A stretch of DNA of 64,000 nt from Pseudomonas sp. PDM15 (GTDB lineage: Bacteria > Pseudomonadota > Gammaproteobacteria > Pseudomonadales > Pseudomonadaceae), in contig NZ_JACVAA010000001.1 of assembly GCF_014851565.1 (NCBI RefSeq), positions 186,001 to 250,000 on the forward strand. The letters are read 5' to 3'. Below are positions 27,237-36,636 of this stretch, in pieces. How positions within the stretch are numbered: the stretch's first letter is position 1; every line of letters starts with the position of its first letter. The notes under the pieces are model-generated. The model did no database searches. It was given only the letters and a program-made list of their open reading frames with translations, and had not been told where the DNA came from. Both the position numbers and the translations under genes were made by a program.

Positions 27237-28584
27237 GAAGGTACTGCGTCGCCTGCCAGGTTGGCTCTGGCTTGTGCTGGCTAGCAGCGCACTGTGGCCG
27301 CTGTGGCTGTGGAGCGCGCGGCGCCTGAGCGATGGCTCGGATGACCCCTACGGCATCGTCGCACTGGGCGCGCTGCTGCTGGTGCTGTGGCGCGAGCGCG
27401 CGGGCTTTCTCGATACACCGCGCGTGGGCTGGCTGTTGGCGGCGGTTGTGCTGGCCGCCGTGGCGGTGCTCAGCCAGGACCTGTGGCCGCCGCTGCCCCG
27501 CGCGGCGCTGGGCGTATTGGCGGTGCTCTGCGTGGCCATGGCTCTGCGCGGTGCGGGCCAACCGCGGCTGGCCTGGTTCGGTCTGGGGCTGCTGGCGCTG
27601 CCGCTGTTGTCCTCGCTGCAGTTCTACCTGGGCTATCCGCTGCGCGTGCTCACCGCCGAGGCCAGCGTCTGGATACTGCGCGGCGGCGGGCTGGTGGCTT
27701 CGCGCCAGGGCAGCGCGCTGGAGGTGGGCGGGCAACTGGTGATGGTCGATGCCCCGTGCTCCGGTATCCAGATGGCCTGGGTCGCCTATTTCACGGCCTT
27801 CGCCACTGCCGCCTGGTTGCGCCTGCCGGACCGCCTGCTGCTGCGCAGGATTCCGCTGTTCGGCGCGCTGGTGATGGTCGGCAATATCCTGCGCAACAGC
27901 CTGCTGGTGCTGCAGGAGACCGGCCGCCTGGGTTGGCCGGGCTGGATGCACGAGGGCATCGGCCTGCTGGTGTTCGTCGCGGTCTGCGCGCTGGTGCTGC
28001 GGATCGTCGCCGCCGGCGTGTGGCAACCGACGCCGATACCGGCGCGTGCGCCGGTAGTCGCCGCAGCGGGCCTCTGGCAGGTGTCGTTGGTGCTGGTGTT
28101 TCTCGGTCTGGGCGGCTGGCCGCTGTTGCAGGGGCAGGCGCAGCCGGCGCAGCCGCTGGTTCGCTCGCACGAATGGCCGCTGCACTTTGCCGGTCGCCAG
28201 TTGCGCCCGTTGGCGCTGTCGCCGGTGGAGCTGCAGTTCGCCGCCCAATTTCCTGGTGCCATCGGCCGTTTCAGCGATGGCGAACGGATCGTCAGCCTGC
28301 GCCATGTCACCCGGCCGACGCGCAAGCTGCATCCGGCGGCGGACTGTTTTCGCGGGCTCGGCTATCGCATCGGTGCGCAGGCGCTGGAGCGGCGTACCGA
28401 TGTTTCCGGTGTGCAGCGCTGCTTCGTCGCCGAGGGGCCGGGCGGCCCGCTGCGGGTTTGCGAGTACATCGAGGATGCCGCCGGCACCAGCTTCAGCGAC
28501 CACTCGGCCTGGTACTGGAGTGCGCTGGCCGGCGAGTCGCGCGGGCCCTGGCTGGCGGTGACCACGGCGCAACCGCTGCCCTGA
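27226..28584 (+). CDS. exosortase with C-terminal EpsI-like domain
   Basis: This 452-residue protein has about eight membrane segments in residues 1-290 and the exosortase catalytic residues: Cys178 in VDAPCSGIQMAW, Arg223 in GNILRNSLLVL and His242 in MHEGIGLLVF. The last 160 residues are soluble and contain RKLHPAADCFRGLGY, resembling the EpsI/DUF3485 domain often found beside or fused to exosortases. Exosortases process PEP-CTERM proteins at the membrane. The overlapping upstream gene carries such a tail, and no other candidate target or exopolysaccharide cluster is present in the window, so this looks like a dedicated one-target exosortase. Confidence 0.9.
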   Translation: MLVEKVLRRLPGWLWLVLASSALWPLWLWSARRLSDGSDDPYGIVALGALLLVLWRERAGFLDTPRVGWLLAAVVLAAVAVLSQDLWPPLPRAALGVLAVLCVAMALRGAGQPRLAWFGLGLLALPLLSSLQFYLGYPLRVLTAEASVWILRGGGLVASRQGSALEVGGQLVMVDAPCSGIQMAWVAYFTAFATAAWLRLPDRLLLRRIPLFGALVMVGNILRNSLLVLQETGRLGWPGWMHEGIGLLVFVAVCALVLRIVAAGVWQPTPIPARAPVVAAAGLWQVSLVLVFLGLGGWPLLQGQAQPAQPLVRSHEWPLHFAGRQLRPLALSPVELQFAAQFPGAIGRFSDGERIVSLRHVTRPTRKLHPAADCFRGLGYRIGAQALERRTDVSGVQRCFVAEGPGGPLRVCEYIEDAAGTSFSDHSAWYWSALAGESRGPWLAVTTAQPLP

Positions 28585-28616
28585 TAGACTCCGGCCAGTC
28601 CAGCGGGAGGGCGGAT

Positions 28617-29549
28617 ATGGCAAGGCGAACGACACTGAGCGCGATGGTGCTGGCATTGATCGGCCAGGCCGTGCAGGCCGACGATCTGCTGCTCGCTCAG
28701 CGCGCGTTGCTGCTGGACGACAGCCGCCTGCCGCGCGAGGCGGCGCTGGATCGTCTGCAGCAGGTGCGTTTCGCCTTCCGCGAGAAGCAGGCGCAGGAGG
28801 GCGACTGGCCGCTCTGGTCGCGGGCCTACGGCATCGATGGTGCGTGGGATGGCGGGCTGGAGCGCGATGGCGAGGGGCTGCTGCTGGGCCTGGATCGGCC
28901 GCTGGGCGGGCAGTGGATCGGCGGAGTGCTGGCCGGGGTGTCCCGAACCCGCCTGGAGGATGATGCCGGCCATGCCGACAGCGACAGCACGCACCTGGGC
29001 CTGTACGCCGCCACCCGTATCTACAACCAGCTGGGCTTCAAGCTCGGCGCGCTGCAGGGCTGGCACGAGCTGGAACGGGGCGAGCGGGCGCGCAGCTGGC
29101 AGCTGTTCGGCGAGAGCAGCCTGGCCCTGGATTTCCGCGACTTCACCCTGGAGCCCTTCGCCGGCCTGGCTTACGTGCGGCTGGATGCGCCGAACCAGCG
29201 TGCGCAGGGCGTATCTCTGCCCGGCGCGGACGAGGAGAGCGGCTATCTCACCCTCGGCTGGCGCCTGGCCGCGGCCTGGTACGTGCAGCAGCGCAAGTGG
29301 GTCGGTCGTGCCAGCCTGGCGCTGCGCCAGGACCTGGGCAGCGACCAACTGACCAGTCGCGCCTGGAGCGAGGAGGGCGACGCCCTGCGCCTGCAGGGCC
29401 GCGAGTTCGAACGCAGCACCCTGCGCCTGGACCTGAGCCTGGATCACGAGCTGAGCGAGCGCTGCTATCTCGGCCTCACCTACGCCGGCCACTACGCCGA
29501 GGATGCCCGCGACAGCGCCCTGGCGGCGCGGCTGAGTGTGAAATTCTGA
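28617..29549 (+). CDS. outer-membrane beta-barrel protein, autotransporter-domain-like
   Basis: The 310-residue product has a signal peptide (MARRTTLSAMVLALIGQAVQADD), a short helical region, then amphipathic beta strands (GLLLGLDRPLGGQWIGGVLAG, STHLGLYAATRIYNQLGFKL, SGYLTLGWRLAAAWYVQ) ending in SVKF. A terminal Phe preceded by alternating residues is the signal for Bam-dependent insertion. It resembles the barrel domain of autotransporters without a passenger. It follows the exosortase gene by 32 bases with its own GGGAGGG site, so it is probably co-transcribed. It could anchor or export the VIT/VWA protein; that is inference. Confidence 0.8.
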   Translation: MARRTTLSAMVLALIGQAVQADDLLLAQRALLLDDSRLPREAALDRLQQVRFAFREKQAQEGDWPLWSRAYGIDGAWDGGLERDGEGLLLGLDRPLGGQWIGGVLAGVSRTRLEDDAGHADSDSTHLGLYAATRIYNQLGFKLGALQGWHELERGERARSWQLFGESSLALDFRDFTLEPFAGLAYVRLDAPNQRAQGVSLPGADEESGYLTLGWRLAAAWYVQQRKWVGRASLALRQDLGSDQLTSRAWSEEGDALRLQGREFERSTLRLDLSLDHELSERCYLGLTYAGHYAEDARDSALAARLSVKF

Positions 29550-29568
29550 GGGGCGCCCACACACGACC

Positions 29569-29685
29569 TGCTGCGCGTCGGCCAAGCGGGAGCGAAAGCT
29601 CTCTCAGACTGCTCATTTACCGCTTGTAAACTGCGCTTCTTCGCTCACTTTCGCCCCCGTTTTCCTCTAGCTCGCTAGATCGTGA
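29569..29685 (+). repeat. intergenic hairpin repeat, copy 1
   Basis: First of four dispersed copies. It has the shared left end CTGCGCGTCGGCCA, central TCATTTAC, five bases, GTAAACTGCGC, and right end CTCTAGCTCGCT. The arms GGGAGCGAAAG and CTTTCGCCCCC pair. It lies between the beta-barrel gene and prfB. Bases 29686-29866 downstream hold the prfB leader with a likely TATACT -10 element around 29740. Confidence 0.85.
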
Positions 29686-29866
29686 GCGGGCGCGGCCCGC
29701 CGGTCAGTGCGCGGGCTGCCAGGGCGCGGCGAGTCGGGTATACTCGCCGGCTTTTCAGAAACTTTGCGGTCGCGGCCCCTGCCGTGCCCGGTCGAGCCAG
29801 GCGCAACGCCGCTCCGACGGGCCCGAGCCGGCCGTTCTGCGCCTTTGCCCGAGAGTGCTGCCCACC

Positions 29867-30962
29867 ATGGAAATCAATCCGATCCTCAACAGCATCAAGG
29901 ACCTGTCCGAGCGGACCCTGTCGATTCGGGGGTATCTTTGACTACGATCAGAAGCATGATCGCCTGGTCGAAGTAAACCGCGAGCTGGAAGACGCCAGCG
30001 TCTGGAACAAGCCCGAATACGCACAGAGCCTGGGCCGCGAGCGCGCCATGCTGGCGCAGATCGTCGAAACTATCGATGACCTCACCGGCAGCCTGGCCGA
30101 TTCCAGGGATCTGCTGGAAATGGCCGCCGAAGAGAACGACGAAGGCGCGGTGAACGATATCGTTGCCGAGGTCGATCGCCTGCGCGAAATCCTCGAGAAG
30201 CTGGAATTCCGCCGCATGTTCAGTGGCGAAATGGACCCGAACAACGCCTACCTCGACATCCAGGCCGGCTCCGGCGGTACCGAAGCGCAGGACTGGGCCA
30301 ATATCCTGCTGCGCATGTACCTGCGCTGGGCCGACAAGCGCGGCTTCGACGCCACCATCATCGAGCTGTCCGAAGGCGAAGTCGCCGGCATCAAGGGCGC
30401 CACCGTGCACGTCAAGGGCGAGTACGCCTTCGGCTGGCTGCGTACCGAGATCGGCGTGCACCGCCTGGTGCGCAAGAGCCCGTTCGACTCCGGCGCCCGT
30501 CGCCACACCTCGTTCTCGGCGGTGTTCGTGTCGCCCGAGATCGACGACAAGGTCGAGATCGAGATCAACCCGTCCGACCTGCGCATCGACACCTACCGCT
30601 CCTCCGGTGCCGGTGGTCAGCACGTGAACACCACCGACTCGGCGGTGCGTATCACCCACGTACCGACCAACACCGTGGTGGCCTGCCAGAACGAGCGCTC
30701 CCAGCACGCGAACAAGGACACCGCCATGAAGATGCTGCGGGCCAAGTTGTACGAGCTGGAGATGATGAAGCGCAACGCCGCCTCCCAGGCCCTGGAAGAC
30801 TCCAAGTCGGATATCGGCTGGGGCCACCAGATCCGCTCCTACGTGCTGGATGACTCGCGGATCAAGGATCTGCGTACCGGGGTCGAGCGTAGCGACTGCC
30901 AGAAGGTCCTCGATGGCGACCTCGATCAGTACCTCGAGGCCAGCCTCAAGCAAGGCCTGTAA
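29867..30962 (+). CDS. prfB: peptide chain release factor 2 (programmed +1 frameshift)
   Basis: RF2 terminates translation at UGA and UAA. The gene is read in two frames: 24 codons from ATG 29867 to CTT, an in-frame TGA at 29939-29941, then a +1 shift to GAC at 29940 and 340 more codons, giving a normal 364 residues. The product has the GGQ motif in [17 protein letters not shown], which triggers peptidyl-tRNA hydrolysis. The SPF-type tripeptide region ([14 protein letters not shown]) recognises the stop codon. Annotation from a single frame would lose the first 24 residues. It is followed by lysS 63 bases later, the usual prfB-lysS order. Confidence 0.96.
29927..29942 (+). other. prfB programmed frameshift site
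   Basis: The sequence CGG GGG TAT CTT TGA C has a Shine-Dalgarno-like G-run three bases before the slippery CTT, followed by the weak stop TGA C. This is the conserved autoregulatory arrangement: when RF2 is scarce the ribosome pauses at TGA and slips +1 to continue. Confidence 0.95.
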
Positions 30963-31025
30963 TACCTTTCGATTCCGCCCTCGCGCCGAGGGCGGCAACG
31001 ACACCGTGACGGAAATGACGACGAC

Positions 31026-32543
31026 ATGAGCGACCAACAACTCGACCAGAACGCCTCTTCTCAAGACGATGGGCAACAGGAAGAAAACAAGCTGATTGCC
31101 CAGCGCAAAGAGAAGCTTGCCGCCATCCGTGAGCAGGGCAACGCCTTCCCCAACGACTTCCGCCGCGACAACTACTGCGCCGACCTGCAGAAACAGTACG
31201 CGGAAAAGACCAAGGAAGAGCTGGAAGCCGCTGCCATTCCGGTCAAGGTTGCCGGCCGCATCATGCTCAACCGTGGCTCGTTCATGGTGATCCAGGATAT
31301 GACCGGGCGCATCCAGGTCTACGTCAACCGCAAGACCCTGTCGGAAGACACCCTGGCCGCTGTGAAAACCTGGGACATGGGTGACATCATCTCCGCCGAA
31401 GGCACCCTGGCCCGTTCCGGCAAGGGCGACCTGTACGTCGAGATGACCGACGTGCGCCTGCTGACCAAATCCCTGCGCCCGCTGCCGGACAAGCACCATG
31501 GCCTGTCCGACACCGAGCAACGCTACCGTCAGCGCTACGTCGACCTGATCGTCAACGAGGACGTGCGCCAGACCTTCCGCGTGCGTTCCCAGGTGATCGC
31601 CCACATTCGCAGCTTCCTGATGAAACGCGACTTCCTCGAAGTCGAAACGCCGATGCTGCAGACCATCCCCGGCGGCGCCGCGGCCAAGCCGTTCGAGACC
31701 CACCACAACGCCCTGGATATGCAGATGTTCCTGCGCATCGCTCCGGAGCTGTACCTCAAGCGCCTGGTGGTCGGTGGCTTCGAGAAGGTCTTCGAGATCA
31801 ACCGCAACTTCCGTAACGAAGGCGTTTCGACCCGGCACAACCCCGAGTTCACCATGCTCGAGTTCTACCAGGCCTATGCCGACTACGAAGACAACATGGA
31901 CCTGACCGAGGAGCTGTTCCGCGAGCTGGCCATGGCGGTGCTCGGCACCACCGACGTGCCCTACGGCGACAAGGTGTTCCACTTCGGCGAGCCGTTCGTG
32001 CGCCTGTCGGTGTTCGATTCGATCCTCAAGTACAACCCGGACATCACCGCCGCCGACCTCAACGACATCGACCGCGCCCGCGAGATCGCCAAGAAGGCCG
32101 GCGCCAAGGTGCTCGGCTTCGAAGGCCTGGGCAAGCTGCAGGTGATGATTTTCGAGGAGCTGGTCGAGCACAAGCTGGAGCAGCCGCACTTCATCACCCG
32201 CTACCCGTTCGAAGTCTCGCCGCTGGCCCGTCGCAGCGACGACGACCAGAGCGTCACCGACCGCTTCGAGTTGTTCATCGGTGGTCGCGAGATCGCCAAC
32301 GCCTACTCCGAACTGAATGACGCTGAAGACCAGGCCGCGCGCTTCATGCAGCAGGTGGCCGACAAGGACGCCGGTGACGACGAAGCCATGCACTACGACG
32401 CCGACTTCGTCCGCGCTCTGGAATACGGCATGCCGCCCACCGCCGGTGAGGGTATCGGGATTGACCGGCTGGTAATGCTGCTGACCAATTCGCCATCTAT
32501 CCGCGATGTGATCCTGTTCCCGCATATGCGGCCGCAGGCTTGA
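31026..32543 (+). CDS. lysS: lysyl-tRNA synthetase, class II
   Basis: LysS charges tRNA-Lys. The 505-residue product has an N-terminal anticodon-binding OB fold (about 60-170; [20 protein letters not shown]) and the class II catalytic domain with motif 2 ([20 protein letters not shown]) and motif 3 ([14 protein letters not shown]). An acidic, Gln-rich N-terminal tail ([20 protein letters not shown]) precedes the domains, as in other pseudomonads. A terminator hairpin follows 70 bases after the stop. It is an essential housekeeping gene. Confidence 0.97.
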   Translation: MSDQQLDQNASSQDDGQQEENKLIAQRKEKLAAIREQGNAFPNDFRRDNYCADLQKQYAEKTKEELEAAAIPVKVAGRIMLNRGSFMVIQDMTGRIQVYVNRKTLSEDTLAAVKTWDMGDIISAEGTLARSGKGDLYVEMTDVRLLTKSLRPLPDKHHGLSDTEQRYRQRYVDLIVNEDVRQTFRVRSQVIAHIRSFLMKRDFLEVETPMLQTIPGGAAAKPFETHHNALDMQMFLRIAPELYLKRLVVGGFEKVFEINRNFRNEGVSTRHNPEFTMLEFYQAYADYEDNMDLTEELFRELAMAVLGTTDVPYGDKVFHFGEPFVRLSVFDSILKYNPDITAADLNDIDRAREIAKKAGAKVLGFEGLGKLQVMIFEELVEHKLEQPHFITRYPFEVSPLARRSDDDQSVTDRFELFIGGREIANAYSELNDAEDQAARFMQQVADKDAGDDEAMHYDADFVRALEYGMPPTAGEGIGIDRLVMLLTNSPSIRDVILFPHMRPQA

Positions 32544-32609
32544 TCGGAGGCCCTGGAACGGGCACCGTCGAGGCGAGGGTGGCACTTGGCCATCCAGCTG
32601 TTTGAAACT

Positions 32610-32644
32610 CAGGGGTCTACCGTCGCGGCAGGCCCCTGTTTTTT
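32610..32644 (+). terminator. rho-independent terminator after lysS
   Basis: CAGGGG and CCCCTG arms enclose a longer loop and are followed by a run of six Ts. It ends the prfB-lysS transcription unit before the TetR gene. Confidence 0.8.
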
Positions 32645-32674
32645 ATCTTCAGTCAGTGCGAGGAACCATCAGCA

Positions 32675-33388
32675 GTGAACCTCAGCTCCGCCTCGGAATG
32701 CCCGGTCAGACTGGCCGGCGACCTAGCCGAATCCGTGCAGTATCGCGGCCGCAAGGCCAGTCGTCAGGGCAGTGAACAACGCCGCCTGAGTATTCTCGAT
32801 GCGGCATTGCGCATCATCGTTCGCGAGGGGCTGCGCGGCGTGCGCCATCGCGCGGTGGCTGCCGAGGCCGGGGTGCCGCTGTCGGCCACCACCTACTACT
32901 TCAACGACATCCAGGACCTGATCGCCGACAGCTTCGCGCTGTTCGTCAAGCGCAGCTCGGCCAGCCTGGCGGCGCTGTGGGCCGGGGTGGACGAGGACTT
33001 CCGCCGCATCGCCGCGGCCATCGAGCAGGACCCGGGCGCCCGTCGCGAAATGGTCAGCCATTTCATCGACCTGGCCGTGGCCCATGTCCAGGCCAAGATG
33101 CGCGACCATGACGACGAGCTGCTGGTGGAGCTGGCCTTCCGCCAGGAGGCGCTGACCAACGCCGATCTGCGCCCGTTGTTCCTCGCCCACCAGAGCCTGC
33201 GTTTCCGTTTCGCCGAGCGTGCGGTGCGGGCCATGGGTTCCACGGCGCCGTTCGAGGACGCGCAGGTGTTGACTACGCTGGTTTTGCGGATGGAATATCA
33301 TGCCATTGTCGACGGGGTGGAAGACTTCGATCTAGAGGCCCAGCGCGCCGTTCTCCAGCGCTTCCTGGACCTGCTGATCGGGCCTTGA
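32675..33388 (+). CDS. TetR-family transcriptional regulator
   Basis: This 237-residue protein has an N-terminal TetR helix-turn-helix (about residues 35-85: RRLSILDAALRIIVREGLRG, then VAAEAGVPLSATTYYFNDI) and a helical ligand domain of the TetR_C class (FALFVKRSSASLAALWAGVD). The start is a GTG at 32675; no ATG gives a complete domain. In P. aeruginosa a TetR gene sits at the same place after lysS (PA3699, from memory). The ligand and targets are unknown; the lipoprotein downstream is separated by a terminator. Confidence 0.9.
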   Translation: MNLSSASECPVRLAGDLAESVQYRGRKASRQGSEQRRLSILDAALRIIVREGLRGVRHRAVAAEAGVPLSATTYYFNDIQDLIADSFALFVKRSSASLAALWAGVDEDFRRIAAAIEQDPGARREMVSHFIDLAVAHVQAKMRDHDDELLVELAFRQEALTNADLRPLFLAHQSLRFRFAERAVRAMGSTAPFEDAQVLTTLVLRMEYHAIVDGVEDFDLEAQRAVLQRFLDLLIGP

Positions 33389-33393
33389 GTCCC

Positions 33394-33417
33394 AGCCCCG
33401 CCTTGGCGGGGCTTTTC
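33394..33417 (+). terminator. rho-independent terminator after the TetR gene
   Basis: A perfect AGCCCCGCC-TT-GGCGGGGCT stem is followed by TTTTCGTTT, directly after the TetR stop codon. Confidence 0.9.
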
Positions 33418-33455
33418 GTTTGCGGCAACCGATCAAATCTCACAAGGAGTGCATG

Positions 33456-34007
33456 ATGAAAGCCTGGCGCGTGGCCCTAGCCACCCTGAGTTGCCTGCTG
33501 TTGAGCGGTTGCCTGGTGACCTTCAAGGACCCGATTCCAGCCAACGAGGCAGCGCCCATGCCGCTGCTCGGCGACTGGGAGCGCAAGGATGAGTGGGGCG
33601 ACCAGCAGTACCTGAGCATCGCCCGCTCCGGCTCCAACGTGTATAGCGCCAAGGCCTGGGGCGAGGGCGCCGAGGATCAGGTGGCCGAGGAGTACGGCTT
33701 CACCGTGGCCCATCATGGCCGCCGCTGGTACATGTCCGCCGGTTTGCCCAAGCGTCTGGGTGCCAACTTCGCCATCGCCGGTTTCGAGCTGACTACCGGC
33801 AACGAGCTGGTGATCTACAACCTCGACGTTGAGCGGATCCTCCAGGAGATGGAGGGGGGCACCCTGCAGGGCCAGCCGGTGGAGACTCCCGAGGGCGAGG
33901 CGGTACTGATCACCACCCCGCTGGACAAGGTGTTCAGCTACCTCGATGACCAGGCCAACGCCGACGTCTTCGTCGAAGTGGCGCGCTACCAGCGCAGTGC
34001 CGAGTAA
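33456..34007 (+). CDS. outer-membrane-type lipoprotein of unknown function
   Basis: The 183-residue product has a lipoprotein signal peptide (MKAWRVALATLSCLLLSGC) with the lipobox LLSGC; the Cys is residue 19. After it come about 160 residues of soluble beta-rich sequence (PLLGDWERKDEWGDQQYLSI, FELTTGNELVIYNLDVERIL) not matching a family I can name. Two adjacent ATGs exist; the second, at 33456, has the better six-base gap from AAGGAG. It is nine bases upstream of the QEGLA-motif gene, so the two are probably co-transcribed. Confidence 0.85.
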   Translation: MKAWRVALATLSCLLLSGCLVTFKDPIPANEAAPMPLLGDWERKDEWGDQQYLSIARSGSNVYSAKAWGEGAEDQVAEEYGFTVAHHGRRWYMSAGLPKRLGANFAIAGFELTTGNELVIYNLDVERILQEMEGGTLQGQPVETPEGEAVLITTPLDKVFSYLDDQANADVFVEVARYQRSAE

Positions 34008-34016
34008 GGGGCTGGC

Positions 34017-35306
34017 ATGAGCCGACGCAAGTCGCAGGACGATTACCATAGCATTATCCGCGCCCTTTCCGGGCGCCTGGTTGAGGCGCAGACACCGATC
34101 CGCGTGCTCGATGCGATCAAGTGGGACGACAGCATCCGCCAGGGCTTCCTCAAGGCCAAGGGGCGTGAGCTGCCGGCAGTGGACCGGGCCTACTACGAGA
34201 GCCGCCCGCTGGCCTTCGACTCGACGGCGAAGAAGCTGGAATTCCAGAACATCGAGCGCGACATCACCCGCCAGCTCGGCCAGTTCAATCCGGTCGGGCA
34301 GATCATGCGGCGCATGTGCAAGGAATACCGCATGGTGATCCGCATGCTCGAGGCGCGCGGCACCGCCGACTTCGGCCTGATTTCCCAGGAGCTGTACGGC
34401 GCCGCCTCGGACGCCTTCCACGCCGGCGACCCGACCCTGGCCGACCTTGGCGTGATGCTCTCCGGCTACCTGAACAACATCGCTGCTCGTGGTGATCTGG
34501 TCGACGAGGCCAAGACGCTGACTGCCAAGGACGCCGTGAGCATCCTGCAGGAGCGCCTGGCCAAGGTATTCGGTGACGACACCATTCGCGTGTTCGAGTC
34601 CGACGGCATAGTCGCCGACGCGGCCGCCGGCGCCGACTACATCAAGGTGCGCGCCGATGCCCTGTTCAACGAGCGCGACGTGCGCGCGCTGGAAGTGCAC
34701 GAGGGCATGGTCCACGTCGGCACCACGCTCAACGGCCTCAACCAGCCGGTGTGCACCTTCCTGGCCAAGGGCCCGCCTTCGTCGACCGTGACCCAGGAAG
34801 GCCTGGCCATCCTCATGGAAGTGATCGCCTTTGCTTCCTATCCGTATCGCCTGCGCAAGCTGACCAACCGCACCCGCGCCATCCACATGGCGGAGGAGGG
34901 CGCCGATTTCCTGCAGGTCTACGAGTTCTATCGCGAGCAGGGCTTCACCCTGGAGGAAAGCTACGGCAACGCCAGCCGCGCCTTCCGCGGCTCGACCCCG
35001 GACGGCCTGCCGTTCACCAAGGACCTGTCCTACCTCAAGGGCTTCATCCTGATCTACAACTACATCCAGCTCGCCGTGCGCAAAGGCAAGCTGGAGCAGA
35101 TCCCGCTGCTGTTCTGCGGCAAGACTACCTTGGAAGACATGCGCACCCTGCGCCAACTGGTGGACGAAGGCCTGGTGGCACCGCCCAAGTACCTGCCGCC
35201 GCAGTTCCGCGATCTCAACGCCCTGGCGGCCTGGATGTGTTTCTCCAACTTCCTGAACCATCTGAGCCTTGATCGCATCGAAGCGGACTACGCCAATATC
35301 CTCTGA
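34017..35306 (+). CDS. QEGLA-motif protein (DUF1704, putative zinc metallopeptidase)
   Basis: The 429-residue protein belongs to the DUF1704 family, annotated as flavohemoglobin expression-modulating QEGLA motif protein and related to tyrosine/glutamate carboxypeptidases. Key elements are EVHEGMVHVG (HExxxH, likely zinc ligands, about residue 235) and TQEGLAILMEV (about 261). No biochemical substrate is established for bacterial members. It lies directly after the lipoprotein gene and is followed by a 147-base gap holding an intergenic repeat. Confidence 0.85.
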   Translation: MSRRKSQDDYHSIIRALSGRLVEAQTPIRVLDAIKWDDSIRQGFLKAKGRELPAVDRAYYESRPLAFDSTAKKLEFQNIERDITRQLGQFNPVGQIMRRMCKEYRMVIRMLEARGTADFGLISQELYGAASDAFHAGDPTLADLGVMLSGYLNNIAARGDLVDEAKTLTAKDAVSILQERLAKVFGDDTIRVFESDGIVADAAAGADYIKVRADALFNERDVRALEVHEGMVHVGTTLNGLNQPVCTFLAKGPPSSTVTQEGLAILMEVIAFASYPYRLRKLTNRTRAIHMAEEGADFLQVYEFYREQGFTLEESYGNASRAFRGSTPDGLPFTKDLSYLKGFILIYNYIQLAVRKGKLEQIPLLFCGKTTLEDMRTLRQLVDEGLVAPPKYLPPQFRDLNALAAWMCFSNFLNHLSLDRIEADYANIL

Positions 35307-35310
35307 AGCT

Positions 35311-35430
35311 ACTGCGCTCGGCCATGTGTTGTTGAAGAACGGCCCGGAAATGCCCATTTACGCTCGGTAAACTCCGCTTTTCGTGCCGCTCTTCGCCTAG
35401 CCTGACCTTCGCTCGCTACGCTTCACCCGA
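35311..35430 (+). repeat. intergenic hairpin repeat, copy 2
   Basis: This copy shows TGCGCTCGGCCATGTGTTGTTG, CCATTTAC, five bases, GTAAACTCCGC, and CGCCTAGCCTGAC with CGCTCGCTACG at the right. The arms GAAGAACGGC and GCCGCTCTTC pair. The start codon of the next gene follows 24 bases later. Confidence 0.8.
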
Positions 35431-35453
35431 TAGATACCTCTTAGGGAGCTCTC

Positions 35454-36203
35454 ATGCCCAGTCACAAGCTCGACTACGAAATCCTCGGCGCTTCGGCGCA
35501 GACCGTGGAGATCATCCTCGACCCGGGCGAGACGGTGATCGCCGAGGCCGGGGTGATGAACTACATGACCGAGGGCATCCGCTTCGAGACGCGCATTGGT
35601 GATGGCTCGGCGAGCGGCGTGCTGGGCAAGCTGTGGGGCGTCGGCAAGCGCCTGCTCACCGGCGAATCGCTGTTCATGACCCACTTCAGCAACCAGGGCA
35701 AAGGCCAGCACCGGGTCGGCTTCGCCGCGCCTTATCCGGGCACCGTGGTGCCCATCGACCTGAGCCAGGTCGGTGGCAGGCTGATCTGCCAGAAGGATGC
35801 CTTCCTCTGCGCCGCCTATGGCACCGAGATCGGCATCAGCTTCAACAAACGCATTGGCGCCGGCTTCTTCGGCGGCGAGGGCTTCATCCTGCAGAAGCTG
35901 GAAGGCGACGGCCTGGCCTTCGTACACGCCGGTGGCACGGTGATCCGCAAGGAGCTGAACAACGAGACCCTGCGCCTGGACACCGGCTGCCTGGTGGCCT
36001 TTACCAGCGGTATCGACTACGACATCGGCCTGGCCGGCGGGCTGAAGAGCATGCTGTTCGGCGGCGAGGGCATCCTGCTCGCGACCCTCAAGGGTACCGG
36101 TACCGTGTGGGTACAGAGCCTGCCGTTCTCGCGCCTGGCCGAACGCATCTACGACGCCACCTTCCGCGCCCGCGAGGAAGTGCGTGCCGGCGGCAACAAG
36201 TAG
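35454..36203 (+). CDS. TIGR00266/AIM24 family protein
   Basis: This 249-residue soluble protein is a member of the TIGR00266 (AIM24-like) family: [20 protein letters not shown], then [20 protein letters not shown] and a repeated beta-trefoil-like fold ending [11 protein letters not shown]. No enzyme activity is known; yeast AIM24 is a mitochondrial inner-membrane organising factor. A TTAGGGAG ribosome binding site precedes ATG 35454. Confidence 0.88.
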   Translation: MPSHKLDYEILGASAQTVEIILDPGETVIAEAGVMNYMTEGIRFETRIGDGSASGVLGKLWGVGKRLLTGESLFMTHFSNQGKGQHRVGFAAPYPGTVVPIDLSQVGGRLICQKDAFLCAAYGTEIGISFNKRIGAGFFGGEGFILQKLEGDGLAFVHAGGTVIRKELNNETLRLDTGCLVAFTSGIDYDIGLAGGLKSMLFGGEGILLATLKGTGTVWVQSLPFSRLAERIYDATFRAREEVRAGGNK

Positions 36204-36219
36204 CAACCTGCGACATCCC

Positions 36220-36240
36220 GCCCGCGCGGCAGGCGCGGGC
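36220..36240. terminator. GC hairpin after the AIM24-like gene
   Basis: GCCCGCGC-GGCAG-GCGCGGGC is a perfect eight-base-pair stem 16 bases after the stop. There is no T run, so it may be a weak or rho-assisted terminator. Confidence 0.45.
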
Positions 36241-36281
36241 TGCGGGTAAACTGTGCGCCTTCCCGATCAAGAGCCTCTCCC

Positions 36282-36611
36282 ATGAGCGAAGAACGCAACG
36301 CCATTCCCCTGATTCTCACCGGCATCGCCAGCATCGTCGGCACCATCGGCGTGCTCTGGTATTACGGTTACGTGCATTTCGCCAAGCAGGAGGATGCACT
36401 GCTGCTGGCCGAGTTCACCATGCTCAAGACGGTCGCCGGAGAGGACTACAAGGTTTCGCTCAAGCCTGCCAATCAGGTAGCCCAGTGCATCGATGGCGTG
36501 CTGGTGCTGTTCGATACCCAGCAGAAGGGCCTGACCGGCGTGCTGGTGGACGACAAGAAGCAGGCCGTGCGCTGCATGGGCCAGGAAACCCCGCAGGCAG
36601 CACAGCAGTAA
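36282..36611 (+). CDS. small single-pass membrane protein, unknown function
   Basis: This 109-residue protein has a short cytosolic N terminus (MSEERNAIP), one hydrophobic helix ([20 protein letters not shown]) and a soluble domain of about 75 residues containing two cysteines ([11 protein letters not shown] and VRCMGQE) that could form a disulfide if periplasmic. No family recognised. It lies 26 bases before the macro-domain gene on the same strand and may be co-transcribed with it. Confidence 0.75.
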   Translation: MSEERNAIPLILTGIASIVGTIGVLWYYGYVHFAKQEDALLLAEFTMLKTVAGEDYKVSLKPANQVAQCIDGVLVLFDTQQKGLTGVLVDDKKQAVRCMGQETPQAAQQ

Positions 36612-36636
36612 GTCGCGGCTGCCGAGGAGGAGCGCG

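Noticed and set aside
29895..32585. An 896-residue minus-strand frame opposite prfB and lysS
   Set aside because: It crosses two essential genes and their spacer and shows only codon-shadow composition.
33477..35357. A 626-residue minus-strand frame opposite the lipoprotein and QEGLA genes
   Set aside because: It spans two real plus-strand genes and their boundary; composition is that of a reverse-strand shadow.
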